From: Tunicatimonas pelagia
GTDB lineage: Bacteria > Bacteroidota > Bacteroidia > Cytophagales > Cyclobacteriaceae
Direction of reading: 5' to 3'
Assembly: GCF_030506325.1 (NCBI RefSeq)
Contig: NZ_CP120683.1
Location: 3,919,001 to 3,983,000 of the forward strand
Length of the DNA stretch: 64,000 nucleotides
Shown: positions 9,877 to 18,206 of the stretch, in pieces
How positions within the stretch are numbered: position 1 is the stretch's first letter
Layout of the letters: each line of letters opens with the position of its first letter
The notes under the pieces: model-generated
Seen by the model: the letters and a program-made list of their open reading frames with translations, nothing else
Told to the model about the DNA's origin: nothing
Database searches by the model: none
Program-made: the position numbers and the translations under genes

Positions 9877-10786
9877 CGACCGTAGCCAATATCCCAAAGT
9901 CTCCGTAATTGTACCTACGCTAAATGCCCCAGAAGCTACTCGTCAATGTCTAACAGCGTTAGTACAGCAGACCTATCCTCACAATCAATACGAAATCATT
10001 GTAGTAGATAACGGTTCTAGCGAAGCTACTATTAAAGTAATCGAGCAGTTTAAAGTTACGCTCCTGTCACAAACTGAGACTAAAAGCCCGTATCCCTCTC
10101 GAAATTTGGGTATCCGACAGTCCACTGGGGAAATTATTGCTCTGATTGATGCGAACTGCATACCCGAGCAAAATTGGCTTGAACGGGGGGTTCAGTCACT
10201 GATTGCTCAACAGGCTGATTTGGTAGGGGGAAAGGTAGTTTTTACTTTTTCGCCTCAGAAAACTGGGGCTGAAATTTATGATTCCCTGCACAACGTCCAG
10301 ATGGAGGATAATATTAAAAACGATGGAATGGCAAAAACGGCTAACCTCTTTATCTATCGATATGTGTTTGATAAGGCCGGATTTTTTTCCAAAAATATCA
10401 GGTCCGGTGGAGATGTAATCTGGACAAGCCTGGCAGTAGCGGTTGGCTATAAGCTAAAATATAGCGAGGAAGCTATAATCTATAAAAGTGCCAGAAAACT
10501 GAACCCCCTTTTAAGAAAGCAGGTTCGCGTAGGGAAAGGGCAACCCAATATCTGGCAGCAAGATGGGGAGGGGTATGGTAAAATTTTCTTCCGAATTCTA
10601 GTTACCTACGGCAAGTCTTTGTTCTTCCTCGCACCTAATATTGCTAAGCTAAGCCGCCGGTTCCAAAAAAGAAATATACCGCAGCGATTTCTCCTAAAAA
10701 CATTTTTTGCGGGTTGGTTAGCTGTTTTAGCCACCAATACTGGCCGGGTAATTGGGCTGGTAAACTCACAGTCTGTAAGGAAATAG
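9863..10786 (+). CDS. glycosyltransferase family 2
   Basis: A 307-residue GT-A transferase with VSVIVPTLNAPEATRQCL at the N-terminus, IIVVDNGS around residue 50, and an acidic ALIDANCIP motif in place of the common DxD. The reading frame opens 14 bp before the end of the GH105-like gene; a second ATG at 9869 is also possible. A hydrophobic region near residues 245-290 may be membrane associated. It ends two bases before the convergent GT4 stop. It is co-transcribed with two polysaccharide-degrading enzymes, so synthesis and processing appear to be linked. Confidence 0.85.
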   Translation: MIMNDDRSQYPKVSVIVPTLNAPEATRQCLTALVQQTYPHNQYEIIVVDNGSSEATIKVIEQFKVTLLSQTETKSPYPSRNLGIRQSTGEIIALIDANCIPEQNWLERGVQSLIAQQADLVGGKVVFTFSPQKTGAEIYDSLHNVQMEDNIKNDGMAKTANLFIYRYVFDKAGFFSKNIRSGGDVIWTSLAVAVGYKLKYSEEAIIYKSARKLNPLLRKQVRVGKGQPNIWQQDGEGYGKIFFRILVTYGKSLFFLAPNIAKLSRRFQKRNIPQRFLLKTFFAGWLAVLATNTGRVIGLVNSQSVRK

Positions 10787-10787
10787 A

Positions 10788-11810
10788 TTACGAAAAGAGT
10801 ATATTCTTTAGTTCAGATAGTGTATCAAAGTGGATGATATTCTCCCCTACCAGATCGGTTAAACAACCCTTACGGGGGGCAATAATTTTCTTCCGATAGT
10901 TGAGAGCTTCAATAGCCCCTCCTGATGTTAATATGCTAGTGTAATTGAAAATTACGTACTCACTGATTCCGTAGAACAATGGGGTGTCTTCATCAGCAAT
11001 GAACTGAGGAATTAGTATTACATTAGCTGCGTCACTGACCTTATCCCGGACTTTATCGACATAAGCCTCGTCTTTAATTCTACCCACAACTAACAGCCGC
11101 TTATTACTTTCGGAGTGGGCTAGAAATAGGTCTACGACCTCTGCAATACCTTTATAAGGTTTAATTTGCCCAAACATGAGATAAGTTGTTCCTGGTTGGT
11201 GCCACACCTCATTATCAAAGTGGTCGGCGTATCTCTGTCTAATCTTCGTCCAGGATTCTTCCTGCGATTGGGTAGTAACCGGATAATTGGGGTGTTTTAC
11301 TACGAAAAATTTATTTTGAGATACCTTCAGAAACTGACTCATCTCTTCCCGCGCTTGGGTGCAATGCACGTGTAAGTGGGTAGAAATTTTAGCAAACCAC
11401 TTTCTAACTCGGGTATTAGTCTGGGGGTATGGATTATCGTGGGGAAGTTTATTATGCAGTGTCCACACAATAGTACCTCCTAGCATCCTGAAAATAAATA
11501 AACCCAAGAAAACCTTTGCCAAAGGTTTGAGGCTGTAATTATTATCAAACTGGAGCCAATGATGGTGAACAATGCTTTTTTCCCCTTTCATTCTTCGCCA
11601 TATCACCTCGTGGAAATTATCGCGAATAAGAAATTCTACTGGCAACTGGTACGCCGAAAAATCCTGATAGAGCAGACGAATGTACCGATTGTTCTGCATA
11701 ACGATGGCGTTTTTCAAAGTTGCCCCGACATACACTTTATTAAGCCGAGGCTCTAGTTTTTTGAAAACCTCAATCAGTTCTTCGGATTCAGTTTGGTTGT
11801 CTTTAGCCAT
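10788..11810 (-). CDS. GT-B glycosyltransferase
   Basis: A 340-residue protein with features of GT4/GT1-like enzymes: VWTLHNKLPHDNPYPQ near residue 115, TTYLMFGQIKPYKGIAEVV near residue 208, LLVVGRI, and a C-terminal donor-site region SEYVIFNYTSILTSGGAIEAL. The donor-binding E-x7-E pattern is only partly present (one glutamate in GAIEAL), so activity is inferred. It follows a GT2 gene by 11 bp in the same minus-strand operon. Its 3' end faces the plus-strand GT2 gene with no space for a terminator. Confidence 0.8.
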   Translation of the reverse strand: MAKDNQTESEELIEVFKKLEPRLNKVYVGATLKNAIVMQNNRYIRLLYQDFSAYQLPVEFLIRDNFHEVIWRRMKGEKSIVHHHWLQFDNNYSLKPLAKVFLGLFIFRMLGGTIVWTLHNKLPHDNPYPQTNTRVRKWFAKISTHLHVHCTQAREEMSQFLKVSQNKFFVVKHPNYPVTTQSQEESWTKIRQRYADHFDNEVWHQPGTTYLMFGQIKPYKGIAEVVDLFLAHSESNKRLLVVGRIKDEAYVDKVRDKVSDAANVILIPQFIADEDTPLFYGISEYVIFNYTSILTSGGAIEALNYRKKIIAPRKGCLTDLVGENIIHFDTLSELKNILFS

Positions 11811-11821
11811 GCGAATGTTTT

Positions 11822-12721
11822 TTATCGCAGCTTTCTTAGTGCTTTAGCAAAGAGATTATCAAATAGCAGGGTATATGCTTTCTTGTATTGCAGGTGCTTT
11901 TCAGTAAAACAATAGAGTAGTTTACGCCCTTCTTCAAACCCCTCTGGCCCGTATTTAGCAATAAGTAGTGCGGTCTCCATTTTCATCTTTTCTTTTTCAG
12001 CCGTAGTTTTGGCATCCGGATGAATGTAAGCGTGGGCCAATTCTTGATCGATTCCCTCAAATTTAAACTTCTGCGAAATTTTCAACCATAGATCTACATC
12101 CAGGCAAAAATGAAGGTTCTCATTAAGTGGACCACACTCCCTCCATGCTTTAGCTGAAAAGAAGCAAGCAGGTTGCATAAAGTTTCCGTAACCTACCCAT
12201 CGTAAGAATGCCTGAAAAGATAATTCTGGTACTTCAGGAGTGTATTGAATGCGATCATGAGTATCTACCTTATGACCAATACCTACTACTGCACCAGTTT
12301 CAGGTTGCCAGTCAAACGAGCCTATGTGAAAGAGGGCATTTGGTAGTAGATAGTCATCGCTATTGATCCAATACAGAATATCTCCAGTAGCACTTTGCAA
12401 TCCCTTATTAATAGCATGCGCCTGTCCATTGTCTTTTTCACTGACCCAAAAATCCAGATGATCTTCGTATTGCCGAATAACATCTACCGTATTATCAGTG
12501 CTTCCACCGTCTACAATAATAAATTCTAAGTTAGGATAGTTTTGCAGCTGTACCGAACGGATAGTTTTTTCAATAAACTTACCTTGGTTATAACTAGGAA
12601 CTACTATCGATATTTTTGGCCATTGATCTCTATTTTGATATATTTTGTTAGGTATTCCCTCCTGCCAAGGCCAGTTCTCTATTTTTTTTGCTCTGCTCAT
12701 GACTTGTGTACCTGTAACCAA
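11822..12721 (-). CDS. glycosyltransferase family 2 (WcaA-like)
   Basis: A 299-residue GT-A enzyme. It has the strands ISIVVPSYNQGKFIEKTI, LEFIIVDGGSTDNT and the metal site YWINSDDYLLP near residue 118, plus the acceptor-side segment WRECGPLNENLHFCLDVDLWLKI. This pattern (NSDD, then LDVDLW) is typical of WcaA-like inverting transferases of colanic-acid and capsule loci. The start overlaps the upstream methyltransferase gene by 25 bp, showing tight coupling. Confidence 0.88.
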   Translation of the reverse strand: MVTGTQVMSRAKKIENWPWQEGIPNKIYQNRDQWPKISIVVPSYNQGKFIEKTIRSVQLQNYPNLEFIIVDGGSTDNTVDVIRQYEDHLDFWVSEKDNGQAHAINKGLQSATGDILYWINSDDYLLPNALFHIGSFDWQPETGAVVGIGHKVDTHDRIQYTPEVPELSFQAFLRWVGYGNFMQPACFFSAKAWRECGPLNENLHFCLDVDLWLKISQKFKFEGIDQELAHAYIHPDAKTTAEKEKMKMETALLIAKYGPEGFEEGRKLLYCFTEKHLQYKKAYTLLFDNLFAKALRKLR

Positions 12722-13602
12722 ATGCTACCCCCGGGATTTTTCATAAAAAGAGGCATGTGCTGATTCATCCACTGAGACTCATACTTTCCTTGATAGGCAT
12801 TAAAAAGTAAGATATGAAATGCATCATTGTACTGTAGAAAAGCCCGTAACAGATAGGATTCATTCCAAGCTCGCCCTTGCTTAATCCATTCTAAAGGATA
12901 CTCAAAATTATGGAATATATCGTGAAAATGAACGATTACTCCATCTTGGAGAATAGGTAAAACTTGAAATAGAAAATAGTTTAAATCACTTCCTGCCTTG
13001 GAAACATGAGAGGAATCTATAAATAGAATATCACCCCTTTCAAGATTACGAAAGAAGTCAACCTCTACATCCTGAACAAACCCCTTTTTTATACAGCTTT
13101 GAGAAGTATCTTCTGGCTTCAAAAGAGTGTTTAGTCTTTCTGGATATGGTTCAATGAATGTTAATTTCATGCTTCGGCTCAAATAATGTTGGTTTACATC
13201 CAGCATAATCGACGAAGAAAAACCAGAGCCTACTTCGATGATTTGGTTAGGCTGGACGTGTCTTAACATGCAATAGAGTAAAATAGCATCGCCGTAACAA
13301 AAAAAGCTGTTATTGAAGTAATACCTGTAATCAGGTTGCTTTTCTTCTTGATAAGGTATATCCGAGTAGAATCTGCTCATAGAGATAAGTAAATCCTTTT
13401 GTGACTCATTTCTTAACTCTAATCCTGCGTAATTTTCTAATCTTTTGGTAATTCTGCTATAGTTCTTATCGACGTAATCTATGTCGGGAATAGGGCTGTA
13501 ATAGTGACCGGGGGGCTTCCATGTTTTATACGTTTGTAGATCTTGATATAATTTTTTTATGTAGGGAAACCGTAAAAAACTTTTCTTAATTATTTTTTTC
13601 AT
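12697..13602 (-). CDS. class I SAM-dependent methyltransferase-like protein
   Basis: A 301-residue protein. A Rossmann SAM-binding motif, IIEVGSGFSSSIML, lies near residue 118, followed by the acidic strand LTFIEPYPE and a later DILFIDSSHV motif; this is the Methyltransf_24 arrangement. VIVHFHDIFH follows as a histidine-rich strand. It may methylate a sugar or act on a glycan precursor. The insertion sequence at 13626-14895 now separates it from the upstream GT4 gene; the reconstructed empty site shows that the GT4 gene originally overlapped its first 17 bases, so it may have lost translational coupling. Confidence 0.8.
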   Translation of the reverse strand: MKKIIKKSFLRFPYIKKLYQDLQTYKTWKPPGHYYSPIPDIDYVDKNYSRITKRLENYAGLELRNESQKDLLISMSRFYSDIPYQEEKQPDYRYYFNNSFFCYGDAILLYCMLRHVQPNQIIEVGSGFSSSIMLDVNQHYLSRSMKLTFIEPYPERLNTLLKPEDTSQSCIKKGFVQDVEVDFFRNLERGDILFIDSSHVSKAGSDLNYFLFQVLPILQDGVIVHFHDIFHNFEYPLEWIKQGRAWNESYLLRAFLQYNDAFHILLFNAYQGKYESQWMNQHMPLFMKNPGGSIWLQVHKS

Positions 13603-13643
13603 TTGCTGTAGAGTTCACAAGAAGAGGGTGTAGGACACGGATG

Positions 13644-14612
13644 TTAAGCGGCTATCTTTTGTTGCACTAAGTCGATGACTTTTTGCCATCGCTGACTTTT
13701 CTCGGTAGCTCGCAAGTTAGCGACTGCTTGGAAACCGGTAACGGTCCACCGCTGCCCAGATAGTTTTAAACGTTGCTGTAGCACATGTCGGTGTGCTGCT
13801 TCAATAGGGCCGGAACCAATTAGTAATCCTTCTTCTTGGAAAGTGCCGTACATCATGCGTTTCTGGTTTTTCTGATAGTACTTTATCAAGGCTACTCTGG
13901 CTTGCTCTGTGGGAATGGTCCGACTAGGGGGCAACCCCTCGATGACTTTTATGACCTGCTCTACCTGATCGGACAACAAGCAGGTTTTCTGCTGCTCAAT
14001 CCAGGCTTTGGCTTGAGGCGGTTTTTTAAAGTAGTCGGTGGCAAAGTGGCCTAAATGTTCCATCGCATGGTAGAAATCTAGTATCTGTCGCTGCCCAGGA
14101 TACATAGCCTCGGCCCAGTTCCATATCCAAGAGGCACCATCAGCGACAATCACCACATCGCTCAACTCATCCATATAGTACTGCATTTTCTCTTCAAACC
14201 CCCGATGCCCCCCGTAGTGGGCCACATAAAGTGATTCTTTGATCCAGTTTCGTTGAGGGCTCTCTTCCAATAAAGAGCATGCTGGAAATACCCGGCCTAG
14301 TTTGGCTTCTTTCCAGCCCTGTTCCCGAAACAAGAATTGCGCTCCGTCCACCATGACATAGTGCATGGCTGTCTGCTGTTTTGCATCAACACGGTGTGTT
14401 TCCCCCTGCTCCAGGGCCTGGATTTGTTGCTCCTCCAGCATTTGTCCGTAGTGGTGGCAGAGCCGTTCTACTTGTTTGTCACTCACTGAGATATGTAGTA
14501 ACTTACCTATCGCTTCACTACTTTTATCAAAGACCTGCTGCTGGCCTATCCAGCAACTTACTTCCTGCAAATACGCACTCATTTTAAAGTGGGGGGTATG
14601 TTGAGCTAACAC
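13644..14612 (-). CDS. ISKra4 transposase, main (C-terminal) frame
   Basis: A 322-residue frame with the features of ISKra4 transposases: HYVMVDGAQF (first catalytic aspartate region), VVIVADGASWIWNWAEAMYP (second), QILDFYHAMEHLGHF, and the C-terminal GSGPIEAAHRHVLQQRLKLSGQRW with its glutamate. The apparent GTG start is probably not used on its own: the frame is open upstream (EVATSFGKISVPKHH before the GTG) back to the A9 run shared with the short upstream frame, so the full protein is probably made by -1 frameshifting. Confidence 0.88.
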   Translation of the reverse strand: MLAQHTPHFKMSAYLQEVSCWIGQQQVFDKSSEAIGKLLHISVSDKQVERLCHHYGQMLEEQQIQALEQGETHRVDAKQQTAMHYVMVDGAQFLFREQGWKEAKLGRVFPACSLLEESPQRNWIKESLYVAHYGGHRGFEEKMQYYMDELSDVVIVADGASWIWNWAEAMYPGQRQILDFYHAMEHLGHFATDYFKKPPQAKAWIEQQKTCLLSDQVEQVIKVIEGLPPSRTIPTEQARVALIKYYQKNQKRMMYGTFQEEGLLIGSGPIEAAHRHVLQQRLKLSGQRWTVTGFQAVANLRATEKSQRWQKVIDLVQQKIAA

Positions 14613-14650
14613 ATGGTGTTTGGGAACGGATATTTTTCCAAAACTGGTGG

Positions 14651-14872
14651 CTACTTCTTTTTTTTTCTGGCATTTGCCTCCTCCCCCGTACTAGCTTGCA
14701 GAATGTCCTGCCCTAGATGGCGCATCATCTCCGAAAAACTGTGCTCATACTCGTATCCACTAGTTTGCCCTTCTTGGCTCTGCTGCCAAACTTTTATGCG
14801 TTCCATCAGTCTTGCTTGTAATACTTGATCTTTTTTCTCCATAACGGGTAGCTTTTTTCCAAATTTAAACAT
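14651..14872 (-). CDS. ISKra4 transposase, short N-terminal frame
   Basis: A 73-residue frame starting MFKFGKKLPVMEKK and ending in a lysine run just before its stop. The lysines are encoded by an A9 tract (complement of 14658-14666) that contains the classic slippery pattern A AAA AAG. A -1 slip there joins it to the main transposase frame. No separate function is expected. Confidence 0.75.
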   Translation of the reverse strand: MFKFGKKLPVMEKKDQVLQARLMERIKVWQQSQEGQTSGYEYEHSFSEMMRHLGQDILQASTGEEANARKKKK

Positions 14873-14887
14873 CTTTACAATCGTGTC

Positions 14888-16108
14888 CTACACCCCAAGA
14901 AGACTGTGGTACAATTCTATATAGCTTTCTGCCTGTTTATCTAATCGGTAGTTTGCATCTGCTGCTTTATGAATTTCTTCTCTCTCAAAGTAATAGCGAT
15001 TAGATAAAAATTTAGTAATCGCCTTCCGTAGAGACACATCAGACACCTCTTCGGCAAGAATACCATTTTTGCCTTCCTTTATCACATCGGGAACACCTCC
15101 TATTGGAAAGGCAATTACTGGTACACCACAAGCAATAGACTCCAGCATTACATTAGGCAAGTTATCCTCCCGCGAGGGTAAGACAAATGCATCGCAGGCG
15201 TTGTAGAGTAGAGCAATTAAGCGTTCGTCGTTCACTCTGCCTAGGTAACTAACGTTTCTTAATTCGCTGATTTCAGCACTGGCTTTTCCTACTGCACATA
15301 GCCAAAGTGAGTCGTCTTCAATAGCAGAAACCGCCTTCAGCAGAAGATCAAAGCCTTTGCGCTTGTTATCTAACGCATCACTTATAAATAGCAATATCTT
15401 TTTGTCTTGAGGTAGATTAAATACCCGACGGGCAAAAGCCTGATCGTATAGTTTAAAAAGTGAAGTATCTAGTCCGTAAGGGATTTGCTTGACGGGGAAT
15501 CTACGAAATAACTCACTGTTTTTAGCCTCTTGGTACATCCAGCGCGAAGGAGTTATTACAGTAAATGATTGACTGCGGGAATATACCTCATTTTTTACGC
15601 TCCGTACTTGCTGATCCAGCTCTAAGATTTTTCCACTATTACGGATTAAATCGCTTTGATAATGAAAGCCACCACTGAAAGGGTTCATATCATGTAAGGT
15701 CCACACTAATGGCTTCTTGCATTTTTTGAAAAAAGAAGAATAGTCAAGAAAACGAGGTACCCAGTGCAAATTAATCACATCAGCTTCGTAGTAGAGTGGA
15801 TGATGGGTGATATCTACATCGCTGTTTGGGAAGCTAAACATATCATAGTTTCGAGGTAGACCATGCAGCTTTCTTCCGTTCTTTTGCTGTACACTATGGC
15901 GAAAGATAAGTTTGTCAACAAGTTGCTGTTTAAGCGTATTTTTTTTTCGCTTCCAGTAGTAGCTTTGTTCTATTTCATTTGTTTTTTCCTCATAGAATAG
16001 AAATTTTGAGTCTACTCCTTGTTGTAGAAGCCCTTTATGAAGTCTAATTCCTGCAATGGCAGCCCCGCCGGTGTCTTTAGTACTAATATGTAATATTTTC
16101 ATATTCAT
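14888..16108 (-). CDS. glycosyltransferase family 4, C-terminus rewritten by the insertion sequence
   Basis: A GT-B enzyme of about 406 residues. MKILHISTKDTGGAAIAG is the typical start; the longer frame opens at 16132, but the methionines at 16108 or 16102 fit the family better. Motifs are VWTLHDMNPFSGG, ILLFISDALDNKRKGFDLLL and the donor site FVLPSREDNLPNVMLESIACGVP. The last two codons (GGG GTG) and the stop TAG come from the inverted repeat of the adjacent insertion sequence. The reconstructed ancestral end was VNSTANEKNN, so ten residues were replaced by two. The loss is past the catalytic domain and the enzyme may still work. Confidence 0.87.
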   Translation of the reverse strand: MNMKILHISTKDTGGAAIAGIRLHKGLLQQGVDSKFLFYEEKTNEIEQSYYWKRKKNTLKQQLVDKLIFRHSVQQKNGRKLHGLPRNYDMFSFPNSDVDITHHPLYYEADVINLHWVPRFLDYSSFFKKCKKPLVWTLHDMNPFSGGFHYQSDLIRNSGKILELDQQVRSVKNEVYSRSQSFTVITPSRWMYQEAKNSELFRRFPVKQIPYGLDTSLFKLYDQAFARRVFNLPQDKKILLFISDALDNKRKGFDLLLKAVSAIEDDSLWLCAVGKASAEISELRNVSYLGRVNDERLIALLYNACDAFVLPSREDNLPNVMLESIACGVPVIAFPIGGVPDVIKEGKNGILAEEVSDVSLRKAITKFLSNRYYFEREEIHKAADANYRLDKQAESYIELYHSLLGV

Positions 16109-16214
16109 GCTTATTACCCGGTAAAGTACCATAAGTATTTGATAGCAAGGCCATTCTACACGTTATGTATACAAATATTAGCAAAGCTTAGTCTCCGATT
16201 GTAGGCTCAGGAAA

Positions 16215-17261
16215 TTATTCATCTGCTAACATTATACTTAAGTTTTTTTCAAACTCACTGATGTTTACATATATATCAGAATGGGCATTAACGATTTTGC
16301 TTTTATCAGGAGGACACGTTTGATAGTAATAGTTTAAAGAGTTCGCTGAAGCCAGACTGAAATAGCAATTATTGTGAGTGTCATTTTCTTGTCTTAACTC
16401 AAATACGTAGCTACCCGGCTGCATAAACAGCATGTTAGACAAGCCCGCACCATGATTAGAGACAAGATATTTAGCATCCTTAATAATGTTGATCTGATCT
16501 CGGAACGATAGTTCCTCGAAGTACACAGTAGAGAACTGGTGTCTATCTAAAACTTTTATTAGTTCTTCTTCATTGAGGATTTTACGACGTGGCGCCTTAC
16601 CTCTACTTGCATAGATTTTACTTTCTTTAGAAAAGCTTTGGTCTTCTAGTTTGGCTAACAGTCTTTTCCGAACTTCCTGAACAATATCGGGGCGATAATT
16701 GCCAGTGGGTGCAGTGTGTTCAATAATCAGAAGAGAATCTACTCTGTAAGTAGCTTTATCTGATAGATAAGTTATGTCGGATATGCCGAAAGCTGTTAAC
16801 GCCTCCTGTACAAAGGATAGGTTTTGATAGTTTTCTGGCAGTAATAGGGTATAATTCTGGTGGTCAACAATGTTTTTCTGAAAAACCCATAACCTTGGGA
16901 GCACATCAAATAACCAATGAAAATAATTATGAGATACTTTATCTATAATCCATAGCGCCTGTTTGGAAATAGTGATACTACTCCGATCCCAATAATTTTT
17001 CTTTATAAATTTAAGATAATCTTTACTAAGAAAATGGGAGGGATGTTTGGCTTTACTGTATTGAGTCAGACGTTTGTTCACTTTACCTCGCCTGACAAAA
17101 ACCCCTTCAGGCGTCATGATAGCATCCTGCACTTCTTCTAAATAAACGCTCGGAAACGTTTTATTGAATTCTTTGGAAAAAAGCCTATAATCCTCCTGGC
17201 TAATGTTAGCGGGGGGTGTTCGCTGAAGAGTTGCTTCGTCAAGAATACAGGTTTTATTCAT
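16215..17261 (-). CDS. glycosyltransferase family 61 (DUF563)
   Basis: A 348-residue protein. The pattern SHNYFHWLFDVLPRLWVFQ near residue 110 and YLVSNHGAGLSNMLFMQPG near residue 275 are the two hallmark blocks of GT61/DUF563 enzymes, found in capsule loci and in plant xylan and N-glycan xylosyltransferases. ILNEEEL with RGKAPRRK precedes the second block as usual. It has no membrane segment, so it is expected in the cytoplasm. The adjacent genes on both sides belong to the same polysaccharide run. Donor sugar (often a pentose in this family) is not determined by the sequence. Confidence 0.85.
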   Translation of the reverse strand: MNKTCILDEATLQRTPPANISQEDYRLFSKEFNKTFPSVYLEEVQDAIMTPEGVFVRRGKVNKRLTQYSKAKHPSHFLSKDYLKFIKKNYWDRSSITISKQALWIIDKVSHNYFHWLFDVLPRLWVFQKNIVDHQNYTLLLPENYQNLSFVQEALTAFGISDITYLSDKATYRVDSLLIIEHTAPTGNYRPDIVQEVRKRLLAKLEDQSFSKESKIYASRGKAPRRKILNEEELIKVLDRHQFSTVYFEELSFRDQINIIKDAKYLVSNHGAGLSNMLFMQPGSYVFELRQENDTHNNCYFSLASANSLNYYYQTCPPDKSKIVNAHSDIYVNISEFEKNLSIMLADE

Positions 17262-17297
17262 TTAGAATGATCAACGATATACATGAAACAGAAAATT

Positions 17298-18206
17298 TCA
17301 AATGGAAAAAATTGCTAAAATAGAATGCCCTTTAATATTATTGCTATTATGGCGAATCACGCTCTTTAATGGCCTTTTTAATCGCGAATGATAATACATT
17401 TTTTTTAGCAGAGAATTAGTCAAATATCTTTTTTCAAGAATGGACATATACCAATCTAAGTGGTATGATTGTAAAGGTTCAAATATTAGGGATATTAATT
17501 GGATGTTGAAAACATCAGCGATGCCCTCAAAAGTGGCTCTATTCCATAAACCCATGTGATGAGGCGGCATATTGAGCAGATCATTTTTCCAATCGTATTT
17601 AGCGAAAGAATCGTTGTTTGGAACGCCAAATATGAGCTTTCCTCCTTTTTTCAAGCATTGAACATTAGCTTCAATAAACGAGCGAACTTGTGCAATATGC
17701 TCTAGCACTTGAAAAGAGCAAACCACGTCGTAGTAACCCACAAAATCTTCAGCATGATCCTGAACTGCCTGACAGAGTATATTTCTTCCTTTTTTCCTTC
17801 CTGCTGCTACGGCAACTTCATTTAGCTCTAAGCCAGTAGTCTCTACGTTTCTTTTTTGCTGCAGCACATCCATAAATTCTCCATTAGCACAACCTATTTC
17901 CAACACCCTTTCGCCATCTTGGATCAACTCAACACATTTCTCATGCTCCCACTTCCAAGGCATATAATACCATTCAAACCGCTGTAGTTCTTCATAAAAT
18001 TTGCTATCACCAGAAACGTTGAATGGATAGTAGAAACGGTAGCCAGTATCGTTATCCCGATAGATTGATATCTTTTTTATTTTTCTAAATAAAAAAGATA
18101 CATCTATATTGAATTTTTTACTGTACTGCTCCTCTATGTATGAAGTCTCTATATCTCTTAACCAGCTTATATTATCACATCCCGTTATCGGACTTTTCAA
18201 TTCCAT
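17298..18206 (-). CDS. class I SAM-dependent methyltransferase
   Basis: A 302-residue protein. The motif GERVLEIGCANGEFMDVL near residue 98 is a clear SAM-binding motif I, followed by TTGLELNEVA (acidic strand 2), YDVVCSFQVLEHI (motif IV) and LKKGGKLIFGVPN (post-motif). This is the Methyltransf_23/UbiG-like pattern common in glycan clusters, where it may methylate a sugar hydroxyl. Its start overlaps the upstream glycosyltransferase by 10 bp. Confidence 0.88.
   Translation of the reverse strand: MELKSPITGCDNISWLRDIETSYIEEQYSKKFNIDVSFLFRKIKKISIYRDNDTGYRFYYPFNVSGDSKFYEELQRFEWYYMPWKWEHEKCVELIQDGERVLEIGCANGEFMDVLQQKRNVETTGLELNEVAVAAGRKKGRNILCQAVQDHAEDFVGYYDVVCSFQVLEHIAQVRSFIEANVQCLKKGGKLIFGVPNNDSFAKYDWKNDLLNMPPHHMGLWNRATFEGIADVFNIQLISLIFEPLQSYHLDWYMSILEKRYLTNSLLKKMYYHSRLKRPLKSVIRHNSNNIKGHSILAIFSI

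Larger units (their letters stand above)
13626..14895 (-). mobile_element. ISKra4-family insertion sequence, complete, with 8-bp target duplication
   Basis: The element is 1270 bp long. Its ends are perfect 14-bp inverted repeats, gggtgtaggacacg (13626-13639) and cgtgtcctacaccc (14882-14895). The 8-bp sequence caagaaga directly flanks it on both sides (13618-13625 and 14896-14903). Two transposase frames lie inside, on the minus strand. The exact duplication and intact ends indicate a recent insertion. Removing the element and one repeat copy restores a longer glycosyltransferase frame that overlaps the methyltransferase start. Confidence 0.93.
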
